From Clostridiales bacterium (GTDB taxonomy: Bacteria; Bacillota; Clostridia; Christensenellales; Aristaeellaceae): DNA of 19,739 bases. Positions 1 through 5,427 of the stretch are shown in pieces. The position numbers and the translations under genes are program-made. Within the stretch, counting starts at the first letter, position 1. Every line of letters begins with the position of its first letter. Below the pieces are notes generated by a model that worked only from the letters and a program-made list of their open reading frames with translations, made no database searches and was not told the DNA's origin. The stretch is taken from positions 1 to 19,739 of the forward strand of contig SFET01000042.1 in the NCBI GenBank assembly GCA_004557125.1. The letters are read 5' to 3'.

Positions 1-7
1 TTCAAGT

Positions 8-48
8 ACAAAAAGAAAGCAACGAACAGATGTTACTGCTCGTTGCTT
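8..48 (-). terminator. Intrinsic terminator after the recombinase remnant
   Basis: On the minus strand a perfect 9-bp stem (AAGCAACGA at 17-25 pairing with TCGTTGCTT at 40-48, 14-nt loop) is followed by TCTTTTTG. It lies 18 bp past the stop of the recombinase remnant and would end that transcript. It is also the left edge of what can be seen of the mobile element. Confidence 0.6.
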
Positions 49-66
49 GTTTGATTGATCGAATTT

Positions 67-329
67 TTACTTCGTCAGTGGATATTCATATTGCATCCCG
101 TTCCGGAAGCAGAACTGTAGCCGTCCGTCACGCCCGACAACCACCTTTTCCACCAGCGTCGCAAAGGTGTATGGCTCAAAAGCTTCGCACACCTCCATAT
201 TTTCCAGAAAGCCAAGGAAGATTTCCAACTTCCTTTTGCTCTTTCCCTGTTCCGATTTTGGTTCTCCATCGTCTGAATCTGCGCATTGATTCGATCATAC
301 TCAACTATCGAGAGCTGCGCTGGAAGCAC
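67..329 (-). pseudogene. C-terminal remnant of a site-specific recombinase, frameshifted
   Basis: Two minus-strand frames together give a continuous recombinase-like C-terminus. The upstream frame reads LSIVEYDRINAQIQTMENQ. The downstream frame reads KRKLEIFLGFLENMEVCEAF, then YTFATLVEKVVVGRDGRL and finally YEYPLTK before TAA at 67-69. The switch falls near 232-245. This pattern, a charged coiled coil and then a short beta-rich end, is what I know from the C-terminal ends of large serine recombinases or related element proteins of clostridial conjugative transposons. The catalytic domain is absent: a stop lies in frame just upstream of 329 and no matching reading continues to the right. It is therefore both 5'-truncated and frameshifted, and should be inactive. 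Family assignment is from recognition of the tail only. Confidence 0.6.
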
Positions 330-559
330 AGGTCATGAGCATCGAGCACGAGGATTGCCGCTCCGCACGGGGCGGTTTTTCTCGTTGTGGGGGCTTTCAA
401 ATCGTCCGCGCTGTTTGCCCCACACGCGGCCCGCACGTGCCGGTTGGGAAAACCCTCGCAGCTCCTGAGTCCGGGGCAACGTGGGCCAAACGTGCGCGCA
501 ACACCGCAAAGGAAAAGCAGCCCGGCGCGAAGCCAGACTGCTTTCAAATCCCTGCGGGA
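330..559. other. GC-rich non-coding gap inside the element remnant
   Basis: I see no convincing gene in this 230-bp stretch; open frames cross it on both strands but none has a ribosome binding site or a recognisable protein. It contains a terminator-like hairpin (358-380) and two copies of the 11-mer GCTTTCAAATC (393-403, 540-550). A third copy lies at 1041-1051. A structured RNA is possible but not shown. Confidence 0.4.
358..380 (+). terminator. Terminator-like hairpin, plus strand
   Basis: CCGCTCC (358-364) pairs with GGGGCGG (369-375) around a GCAC loop, with one G-T pair, followed directly by TTTTT (376-380). It has the form of an intrinsic terminator on the plus strand, but no plus-strand gene is visible upstream, so its role is unclear. 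Confidence 0.35.
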
Positions 560-1108
560 TTAGGTCTTTACGATGTAGCCCCGGACAACGGTGCCCTGCT
601 TGCCTGTGCTCAACTGAATCAGCAGATGTCCGTCTGTTGTGCTGTACTTCGCCTGGAAGGGCTGCTCCCAAATCTGGGTCAACCCCGGGCAGTTCCTGTA
701 CGCCTCGCGCCGGAACAGATCGAAATCGGTGCCCGGCGGCGCAGTCTGTCATCGCTCGTACAGCTCCGTCAGGAAGGGAACGTGTCCCCTGCGCACCAGC
801 TCCATGGCTTCATCGCTGCTCATCGTTTTGAGATCCGACTTCGGCTTCGGCTCCCGCATCGCCGCCCAGCAGGAAAGCGGCAGCGGATTGTTCATGAAAT
901 CGAGCATGGCCTCCGCTGTGCCGCACTGGTCGCAAATGAACAGGACTGCGTGGCGGCTGAGCGCGTTGGTGTATAAATCAGGTTTCATGTTGTCCTTTCC
1001 GCAGCGCGGGCAGGGCATGTGCTCACCGGCTTGCTGCCGGGCTTTCAAATCGAGCAGCAACTGATCATACTGCACGAGTACTGGCCGCTCAGGCATTGCT
1101 CTGTTCAT
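560..1108 (-). pseudogene. Element-associated zinc-ribbon protein, interrupted by in-frame TGA
   Basis: The start is ATG at 1108, preceded by GGAGGGAGGAG with good spacing and overlapping the upstream gene by 20 bp. The reading gives 119 residues up to TGA at 749-751. In the same frame it then continues for 62 codons to TAA at 560-562 with coherent protein (DFDLFRREAYRNCPGLTQIW and so on). The first part carries two Cys-x2-Cys pairs (PCPRCGKD and ICDQCGTAE), a zinc-ribbon pattern. I recognise this as a cargo protein of clostridial conjugative elements, where the text around the stop runs ELYERW; here Trp TGG appears to have become TGA. Full length would be about 182 residues. The N-terminal half could still be made; the whole protein should not be. 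Confidence 0.6.
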
Positions 1109-1973
1109 CCTGCCGCTCCTCCCTCCGTGCTCTGCGACGCTGTGCCATCCGCTCCTTGTGTGCCTGCATATCGGCAGCGTTCCTGAATGCAGCAAAGCCG
1201 GTCAGGTAGCCCATCAGGATGCGGCGCGTCTCCTTGTATTGCGGTCCTCTGAGCCCCATGCGCATCAGCCAGCTGTTGGCGTGGTTCTTCTCGTTTTCCG
1301 GATCGTCCAGCTGCTTGACGCTGATCCGTGTGGCCGTTTCGGCAATCCTCAGCATGCCTTTGAGCAAATCGGCATAGGCCTTCCAACGGGTCGGTTCTTC
1401 CTGTGCAAAGGGTGTGCTGATGGTAACTTTCTCGTCCAAAAGCCGAAATCCGCGAATGACCCCGGTATCGATGGCTTTCTGCACACGCGCTTCCAAATCG
1501 GCTGTGTTCTCGGGTGGGTTTTCTGAAATTGATCGGACAAAGGATTCCTCAATGGAAAGCATATCGCAACCAATCATGCGGCTGATGAGAACCTGCTTGC
1601 AGCAGAGCATCCGCAGAAGGTTGGTCATCTGTGCAACCGTCCAGCCGGGGATTGGCATGGTGATGTCCATCTGTTCAACGCTGATGGTTTCCACCGTTTC
1701 CAGCATGTCTTTGGAATCAGCAGGGGATTCAGGTTCAGCGGGCATTTCGCTCTGAGCTTCAGCCTCCAGCCATCCGCGCTCAATGAGCATGGGTTTAAGG
1801 GTTGAAAGCATCGCTTCGTCCTCGCAGTCGATGGTGCCGTCCCGGCTGACGGTGATTGATCCGACATGATATGCTGCAGAAGGCATACCCATGTATGTGG
1901 AGGGCAGCCCGGTCAGCTCACAAATCATCTTGACCATTTCCTTTCGGTTCTCGGGGTGGGTGTTCAGAATCAT
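1089..1973 (-). CDS. Conjugative-element cargo protein ('virulence-related protein' type)
   Basis: A 294-residue protein with ATG at 1973 and AGGAGGA 8 nt upstream. No catalytic motif, signal peptide or membrane segment is visible. Two parts can be seen: an N-terminal unit (about 1-75) beginning NRKEMVKMICELTGLPSTYM, with a short beta-rich SITVSRDGTI segment, and a larger helical unit (about 105-294) ending in a very basic and acidic tail. I recognise the layout as a family common in clostridial conjugative elements and loosely labelled 'virulence-related protein' in databases; its function is not known to me. It is translationally coupled to the zinc-ribbon gene, whose start overlaps its 3' end, and the pair is usual for such elements. 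The frame is intact, in contrast to its broken neighbour. Confidence 0.7.
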   Translation of the reverse strand: MILNTHPENRKEMVKMICELTGLPSTYMGMPSAAYHVGSITVSRDGTIDCEDEAMLSTLKPMLIERGWLEAEAQSEMPAEPESPADSKDMLETVETISVEQMDITMPIPGWTVAQMTNLLRMLCCKQVLISRMIGCDMLSIEESFVRSISENPPENTADLEARVQKAIDTGVIRGFRLLDEKVTISTPFAQEEPTRWKAYADLLKGMLRIAETATRISVKQLDDPENEKNHANSWLMRMGLRGPQYKETRRILMGYLTGFAAFRNAADMQAHKERMAQRRRARREERQDEQSNA

Positions 1974-2049
1974 GATGTGATCCTCCTTTTCCTTTTGGGT
2001 ATGGTATTACTCACTCTGAACCCCATGGAAGTCAAGATCAATCTTCGCT

Positions 2050-2082
2050 ATGAAGAAGAAAACCTCCACGGCAAATTCCGTG
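2050..2082 (-). terminator. Weak possible terminator after the hydrolase
   Basis: On the minus strand CACGG/CCGTG (2067-2082, 6-nt loop) is followed by GAGGTTTTCTTCTTC. The stem is short and the U-tract interrupted, so this is only a candidate end for the hydrolase transcript, about 25 bp past its stop. Confidence 0.25.
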
Positions 2083-2106
2083 AAGGGCGTGAAAAGTGAA
2101 AAGAGA

Positions 2107-2835
2107 TCATTCCTTTGTGGTATTGAAAAAAGCCGTCAACAGCCGGACGGTTTCGGCAATCTGCTCTTCGCCTGTCATCGTCGGCACGCCGTCGCCGTCC
2201 TGCGGGCCATAGCTTCCAAATCCTGCGTGACATCCGCCCTCGATGATGTACTCCTCAAACGCGGCGGGGAGATTGTACCTGTATTCGGCGTACTTCTCCA
2301 TATTCAGCACACCGTCCTCCGAGCCATAGATCGAAATGACCGACAGGCCGGACGTACTGAGATCCGCCGTGGAATACGACGCCAGCAGGACGAGTCCATC
2401 ATAGGCAGAGGCGTTTTTCGCCGCATGGCTCGCCGCCATGCTGCCGCCCAGAGAGTGTCCGCCGATATACCAGTGCTTGATTTTCGGGTACTGCTCCGGG
2501 ATGCCTTTGGCAGCATTCACATCCAGCACCGCCAGATTCAACGGCATCCTGACCAGCACGCCAAGCACGCCGTTGTCGGCCAGCGCGCGCATTAGCGGCG
2601 CATAGGCAGTGTACTCCACCTTGCCACCGGGATAGAAGATCAGGCCAGTTTCTGCATTCTCGGGGATGAAAGCGAGGGGGTTCCCCTTCTGCTCTACGGT
2701 CACATCTGCGGCAGAGCTCATTGCTGCCACAGCAACATCATCCGCGTGATAGAAATCCGCAGCATACATCCAGCATATACCGCAGAGAAGCAGCATGGCC
2801 AGAATGCCAAGCTTCAGGCCCTTGTGTTTCTTCAT
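2107..2835 (-). CDS. Membrane-anchored alpha/beta hydrolase
   Basis: A 242-residue protein. I chose ATG 2835 because GGAGG lies 10 nt upstream and the N-terminus then reads MKKHKGLKLG followed by one hydrophobic segment (about 9-24), a signal anchor or signal peptide placing the enzyme outside the membrane. The fold is alpha/beta hydrolase. GHSLGG (126-131) is the nucleophile elbow with Ser128, Asp174 in YGSEDGV is the likely acid, and His203 in GCHAGFG is the likely base. The early FYPGGKVE stretch provides the oxyanion-hole region. The length is close to that of compact dienelactone-hydrolase-like or lipase-like members. The substrate cannot be told. It has its own promoter (2869-2897). Base composition is similar to the GC-rich core, so it may be an older resident than the AT-rich genes to its right. 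Confidence 0.82.
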   Translation of the reverse strand: MKKHKGLKLGILAMLLLCGICWMYAADFYHADDVAVAAMSSAADVTVEQKGNPLAFIPENAETGLIFYPGGKVEYTAYAPLMRALADNGVLGVLVRMPLNLAVLDVNAAKGIPEQYPKIKHWYIGGHSLGGSMAASHAAKNASAYDGLVLLASYSTADLSTSGLSVISIYGSEDGVLNMEKYAEYRYNLPAAFEEYIIEGGCHAGFGSYGPQDGDGVPTMTGEEQIAETVRLLTAFFNTTKE

Positions 2836-2868
2836 ACGAGCCACGCCTCCTTCGATCCCTCGCTCTGC

Positions 2869-2897
2869 ATTATACCATGAGTGAGCAGGTGGCACAA
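2869..2897 (-). promoter_or_regulatory. Sigma-A-type promoter of the hydrolase
   Basis: On the minus strand the -35 is TTGTGC (2892-2897), the spacer 17 bp and the -10 a perfect TATAAT (2869-2874), about 34 bp before the start codon. The weak -35 suggests help from an activator or modest basal activity. Confidence 0.6.
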
Positions 2898-2917
2898 TGC
2901 CAAGCAGTTCTGCCCGT

Positions 2918-2970
2918 ACTTTGGACGATTCCCCCTATACTCCGGACGTTTCCCCCAAATCGTCCAAAGT
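2918..2970. repeat. 13-bp perfect inverted repeat upstream of the hydrolase promoter
   Basis: ACTTTGGACGATT (2918-2930) and its exact reverse complement (2958-2970) flank a 27-nt C-rich loop. The loop region contains a partial direct repeat (GGACGATTCCCCC and GGACGTTTCCCCC). There is no U-tract on either strand, so it is not a standard terminator. It sits about 20-75 bp upstream of the hydrolase -35, where an operator would be expected. Confidence 0.6.
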
Positions 2971-3028
2971 GGGTGCATTTTCGCCGCGCCCTCCCCTATT
3001 CCGCGAAAAAATCTCCGTTTCCGGGCAT

Positions 3029-3062
3029 CAAAAAAGCCGGACGGGAGCGAACCCTATCCGGC
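3029..3062 (-). terminator. Second intrinsic terminator downstream of the XRE gene
   Basis: On the minus strand GCCGGA...TCCGGC (3036-3062), with further GGG/CCC pairing inside, is followed by TTTTTTGATG. It backs up the terminator at 3155-3195 and insulates the hydrolase from upstream transcription. Confidence 0.65.
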
Positions 3063-3154
3063 CAAATGACGCCTATCCTTCACTTTTTCTCGTCCGAAGG
3101 GAGATTATTGTTGATACCGCCCCATATTCTGGCGTTCCATTCGTTCAAACATGC

Positions 3155-3195
3155 AAAAAGAACCACCCAAGCTTCGTATCAAAACTTGGGTGGTT
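3155..3195 (-). terminator. Intrinsic terminator of the XRE regulator gene
   Basis: A perfect 11-bp stem, AACCACCCAAG (3161-3171) with CTTGGGTGGTT (3185-3195), and a 13-nt loop are followed on the minus strand by CTTTTTG. It lies about 40 bp past the XRE stop codon. Confidence 0.75.
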
Positions 3196-3232
3196 ATATG
3201 TGGAATGACTCAAAAACTAATACAATTCCCGG

Positions 3233-3706
3233 CTATCGTTTTGCAATATCCCTTTCGTTTTGTAATGGGTGCATTTGGGTGCAAAATGGGTGCAGCCGGG
3301 TGCAAAAACGGCTCGGTGGGTGCAACACCGGGCTTTCGTTCAGCTTGCGCAGGATGCTTTGGGTCAGTGTATAGCCCTGCAGAAATAGCTGGTTCTCTTT
3401 GCTGGCTTCGGTACTTATGATCGGGAATTGGGCTTCAAATACAGCAATGTATTTTTCCCATGTGAGAGTATGCATATTGAAGTCCAGATCATTCAGTTCT
3501 TCTGCGACCAATCTATCGACAGGAAACCCATAGTGCGCAGCGATTGCCTGCAGTTTCTGCATATCAGGCTGTCGTTCACCGGTTTCATACATTCCTATGG
3601 TACTTTCTGTGACATTGATCTTTCGGGCCAGATCATTTTGAGTCTCATTGTGAGCTTTCCGCAATACCCGGATGTTTATCCCGACATTATTATCACGCAT
3701 TGCCAT
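3233..3706 (-). CDS. XRE-family transcriptional regulator
   Basis: A 157-residue protein. Residues about 9-68 form a typical Cro/C1 helix-turn-helix: GINIRVLRKAHNETQNDLAR, then KINVTESTIGMYETGERQPD, then the closing helix. The C-terminal part (about 70-125) has no domain I recognise. The last 30 residues are rich in His, Pro and Cys because the 3' end of the gene is built from GGGTGCA repeats, so this tail may be a late extension. ATG 3706 (or ATG 3700) follows AGGTGAG. The small gene 3726-3971 ends 19 bp upstream, so the two are probably cotranscribed. Regulators of this kind often control the element they sit on and bind palindromes nearby; the palindromes at 4133-4180 are candidates. Target genes cannot be read from the sequence. 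Confidence 0.85.
   Translation of the reverse strand: MAMRDNNVGINIRVLRKAHNETQNDLARKINVTESTIGMYETGERQPDMQKLQAIAAHYGFPVDRLVAEELNDLDFNMHTLTWEKYIAVFEAQFPIISTEASKENQLFLQGYTLTQSILRKLNESPVLHPPSRFCTRLHPFCTQMHPLQNERDIAKR
3267..3324. repeat. Phased GGGTGCA repeats
   Basis: Five copies of GGGTGCA start at 3267, 3277, 3288, 3298 and 3318, with steps of 10, 11, 10 and 20 bp, close to one or two helix turns. They overlap the 3' end of the XRE gene. The steps are not multiples of three, so the repeat is not a protein repeat. Two further copies lie at 2971-2977 and 4199-4205. Confidence 0.6.
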
Positions 3707-3725
3707 AGCTTGCTCACCTCGCTGA

Positions 3726-3971
3726 TTATTCTAGTACACGCACCATACCTTTTGCGAAAACAGCACGGGTAAAGGTCACAACCTTGCCGTTGTCAAAGGT
3801 AATGATCACATTCTTATCGTTTTCATCCGTGACCACTCCCACTCCGAACTGAGGACTGGTATGTTTCACCCGGAGACCGCTATACTTACGGTCATCGATA
3901 GGTTCTGCCGTCTTTTCTTTTGCGGGCGCCGCAGGATGAATGCAAAAGCGATTACGGCAATACCGCTCCAC
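3726..3971 (-). CDS. Small protein with a PcrA/UvrD-tail-like beta domain
   Basis: An open frame of 81 residues from GTG 3971; a stop codon closes the frame just upstream, at about 3990. Residues about 31-81 (GLRVKHTSPQFGVGVVTDEN, then VIITFDNGKVVTFTRAVFAK) look like the small Tudor-like barrel found at the end of PcrA/UvrD helicases and some stand-alone nucleic-acid-binding proteins. The first 30 residues carry Cys and basic residues and are less convincing. It may be a true small gene or the end of a helicase whose front was deleted. A MerR-type promoter lies immediately upstream, and the XRE gene starts 19 bp downstream. A second frame from ATG 4009 encodes a 47-residue peptide with one membrane-like segment over the same DNA; I consider it less likely. 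Confidence 0.45.
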   Translation of the reverse strand: MERYCRNRFCIHPAAPAKEKTAEPIDDRKYSGLRVKHTSPQFGVGVVTDENDKNVIITFDNGKVVTFTRAVFAKGMVRVLE

Positions 3972-3997
3972 TTTGCCGATCCTATCACCTCAGGAAG

Positions 3998-4028
3998 AGT
4001 ATACAGCATGGAGTTCACTCCAAGTCAA
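3998..4028 (-). promoter_or_regulatory. MerR-type promoter with 19-bp spacer and central dyad
   Basis: On the minus strand the -35 is TTGACT (4023-4028) and the -10 TATACT (3998-4003), 19 bp apart instead of 17. The spacer contains the dyad TGGAGT-GA-ACTCCA (4009-4022). A stretched spacer with a dyad between the two boxes is the signature of promoters twisted into activity by MerR-family regulators, and the CTTGACTTGGAG wording matches that family well. No MerR gene is in the window. Confidence 0.65.
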
Positions 4029-4041
4029 GAGGAATATCGAC

Positions 4042-4174
4042 CATTATATCGTAAAGATGTGTGAAGCGTTGTTCATCATCATGAAGTCAGAAGGCATTGC
4101 CGCGTCAGCCGCATCAAGTCTCCCCCAGAATAAAAGCGTACACTGTGTACGCATTATATCGTAACACTGTGTAC
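4042..4174. repeat. Direct repeat CATTATATCGTAA...TGTGT
   Basis: CATTATATCGTAA, three variable bases and TGTGT occur at 4042-4062 and again at 4152-4172, 110 bp apart. On the minus strand each copy contains TATAAT. They may be duplicated operator or promoter segments. Confidence 0.5.
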
Positions 4175-4180
4175 GCTTTT
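4133..4180. repeat. Inverted repeat with nested GCGTACAC palindrome
   Basis: AAAAGCGTACAC (4133-4144) pairs perfectly with GTGTACGCTTTT (4169-4180). Inside, GCGTACAC-T-GTGTACGC (4136-4152) is itself a palindrome, so the half-site occurs three times. On the minus strand TATAAT (4153-4158) lies between the sites. T-rich tracts flank both ends. It could be a bidirectional terminator or an operator for the nearby XRE protein. Confidence 0.55.
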
Positions 4181-4369
4181 TCCTTTTTAAGCCTAGGGGG
4201 GTGCAAAACTGAGGTCAGGATACCCTTCTCGAGTAGCTTACGGTCTTTTTTGACTGCTATCTGTCCGAACGCGAATCGTGTATTTGATTCAAAAATGCGA
4301 AATCCTGCATATATCCCCTGCTAAGCGCCATTTTCAGCTGTCAGAACCCTTATTTTTGCATCGCAACCT

Positions 4370-4418
4370 CAAAAAAATGCAAAAGAAAAGACCCAGATAT
4401 TGTATCAATATCTGAGTC
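4370..4418 (-). terminator. Terminator of the tRNA-Gln/tRNA-Glu operon
   Basis: On the minus strand a 13-bp stem (4390-4402 with 4406-4418, loop ATA, one G-T pair) is followed by TTTTCTTTTGC and more T. It begins 6 bp after the CCA end of tRNA-Glu. Confidence 0.8.
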
Positions 4419-4424
4419 CCGTGG

Positions 4425-4499
4425 TGGCACCTCCAATGGGAATCGAACCCATGATTTTGCCTTGAGAGGGCAACGTCTTGACCGCTTGACCATGGAGGC
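4425..4499 (-). tRNA. tRNA-Glu (anticodon CTC)
   Basis: A 75-nt cloverleaf with CCA encoded. The acceptor stem is GCCTCCA/TGGAGGT, the anticodon arm TTGCC-CTCTCAA-GGCAA gives anticodon CTC (reads GAG), and the T loop is TTCGATTC. It is the second gene of a two-tRNA operon after tRNA-Gln. Its 3' side faces the mobile-element remnant. Confidence 0.92.
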
Positions 4500-4505
4500 G
4501 TATCG

Positions 4506-4589
4506 GCCTGCCCCACGCATTCGCGCGTCGCAGGCTTCGCGTATAATCAGCAAAGCTGATTATATCCGCTCGTCAGCCTTGCGGCTGAC
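4506..4589. repeat. Three hairpins in the tRNA spacer
   Basis: Between the two tRNA genes lie GCCTGC...GCAGGC (4506-4535), ATAATCAGC-AAA-GCTGATTAT (4543-4563, perfect) and GTCAGCC-TTGC-GGCTGAC (4572-4589, perfect). In the precursor transcript these would separate the two tRNAs and could guide processing. Confidence 0.55.
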
Positions 4590-4594
4590 CTAAA

Positions 4595-4668
4595 TGGCTG
4601 GGGAACTAGGATTCGAACCTAGACAATACGAGTCAGAGTCGTAGGTGCTGCCGTTACACAATTCCCCA
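4595..4668 (-). tRNA. tRNA-Gln (anticodon CTG)
   Basis: A 74-nt cloverleaf with CCA encoded. The acceptor stem is TGGGGAA/TTCCCCA (the U1-A72 pair is typical of tRNA-Gln), the anticodon arm TACGA-CTCTGAC-TCGTA gives CTG (reads CAG), and the T arm is CTAGG-TTCGAAT-CCTAG. It is the first gene of the operon, about 25 bp from the promoter. Confidence 0.93.
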
Positions 4669-4698
4669 ACGGATGAACTTGCGTCATCAACGGAGATA

Positions 4699-4727
4699 AT
4701 TATAGCAAATTCCACCGCAGGTGTCAA
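4699..4727 (-). promoter_or_regulatory. Consensus promoter of the tRNA-Gln/tRNA-Glu operon
   Basis: On the minus strand TTGACA (4722-4727), a 17-bp spacer and TATAAT (4699-4704) match the sigma-A consensus exactly, as expected for a stable-RNA operon. It starts 28 bp after the end of the HD gene, with no clear terminator between them. Confidence 0.9.
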
Positions 4728-4755
4728 CCCTGTTTTTTCATTTTTCTGTCCGGTT

Positions 4756-5415
4756 TCACAGCACCCGGCCGCCGTTCGCCAGCAGGGAGAACCGGCAGCC
4801 CAGCATTTCCGCCGCCCGGCGGCACATCAGCATGCGCTCCAGGAAGATCTCGAAGTAATCCAGCACGCTGCATATGGCGTCGTCGAGCGTGATGTCCAGC
4901 GTGATCGTCTTCTCCTCGCTGCTGACGCTCAGCACGGAATTCACCACGGCGTAGTTGACCCGGTCGTGGATGTCAAAATCCGCCTGATTGCGTGCGCGCA
5001 CGCGGCTTCGGCGCACGTCGCACTTGTCCGCCAGGATGAGGGCCGCGCTGACCGCATCCACAGCCGTGCCGGTCTTCTCGTCGTGCTGGCCGATCGCTGC
5101 AATCACCACCGCCATGTCCTGCGGCGCCATGCCCATGCCGCGCAGAATGTTCATCGCCATGAGCGCACCGGTGTGCGCGTGATCAGTGCGGTTGATGCAG
5201 TTGCCGATGTCGTGCATGTAGCCCGCAATCCGCGCCAGCTCGATTTCCCGCTCGCTGTACCCCAGCTTCGCCAGGATCTCCGCCGCCGTCTGCGAGGCGC
5301 GCTTGGCATGCGCGAACGCATGCTCCGTAAAGCCCAGCACGCCCAGGTTTTCATTGCCCTTGCGGATGTAGGTGCGGATTTCCTCGTTGTTCCTGATGTC
5401 GTCAAACGTCAGCAT
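4756..5415 (-). CDS. HD-domain phosphohydrolase in the Pho operon
   Basis: A 219-residue soluble protein with ATG 5415 and AAGGAGGA upstream that overlaps the phoR stop region (12-nt gap). The HD signature is complete: His36 in HAKRA, the His68-Asp69 pair in YMHDIGN, His79/His81 in DHAHTG, His111 in GQHDEKTG and Asp130 in ILADKCD. The family is a metal-dependent phosphohydrolase, often acting on nucleotides or signalling nucleotides; the substrate is not determined by the sequence. The C-terminal 60 residues form an extra alpha/beta segment (SVLSVSSEEKTITLDITLDD). It is the last gene of nptA-phoB-phoR-HD, so it is probably made when phosphate is scarce and may release phosphate or adjust a second messenger. 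That role is inferred from position only. Confidence 0.82.
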   Translation of the reverse strand: MLTFDDIRNNEEIRTYIRKGNENLGVLGFTEHAFAHAKRASQTAAEILAKLGYSEREIELARIAGYMHDIGNCINRTDHAHTGALMAMNILRGMGMAPQDMAVVIAAIGQHDEKTGTAVDAVSAALILADKCDVRRSRVRARNQADFDIHDRVNYAVVNSVLSVSSEEKTITLDITLDDAICSVLDYFEIFLERMLMCRRAAEMLGCRFSLLANGGRVL

Positions 5416-5427
5416 ACGCTGTCCTCC

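Larger units (their letters stand above)
4010..4369. other. Non-coding AT-rich stretch between the small gene and the tRNAs
   Basis: I find no supportable gene here. It holds the MerR-type promoter, two copies of CATTATATCGTAA (4042 and 4152), a long inverted repeat (4133-4180) and a GGGTGCA copy (4199-4205). Beyond 4206 nothing recognisable is seen until the tRNA terminator. It is probably the worn junction between the mobile remnant and the chromosome. Confidence 0.5.

Noticed and set aside
749..751. TGA as a selenocysteine codon or as evidence of a UGA=Trp code
   Set aside because: TGA is an ordinary stop for phoB, phoU and other genes here, the expected residue is Trp rather than Cys, and no selenocysteine insertion stem is evident just downstream.
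335..976. Plus-strand open frame of 213 codons in the element remnant
   Set aside because: It crosses the broken zinc-ribbon gene and the structured gap; no ribosome site, and the coherent protein is on the other strand.
1977..2099. Short plus-strand reading ending in KFREGREK
   Set aside because: Peptide-like composition but no ribosome site and no family; antisense position between two minus-strand genes.
3267..3324. CRISPR array from the repeated GGGTGCA
   Set aside because: The repeat is 7 bp with 3-13 bp between copies; there are no spacers of constant length and no cas genes.
3847..4009. 47-residue peptide from ATG 4009 with one membrane-like segment
   Set aside because: It starts before or at the predicted transcription start of the MerR-type promoter and overlaps the better-supported 81-residue frame.
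4153..4181. A full sigma-A promoter using TATAAT at 4153-4158
   Set aside because: No acceptable -35 lies 16-18 bp upstream on the minus strand, so I list only the palindromes.
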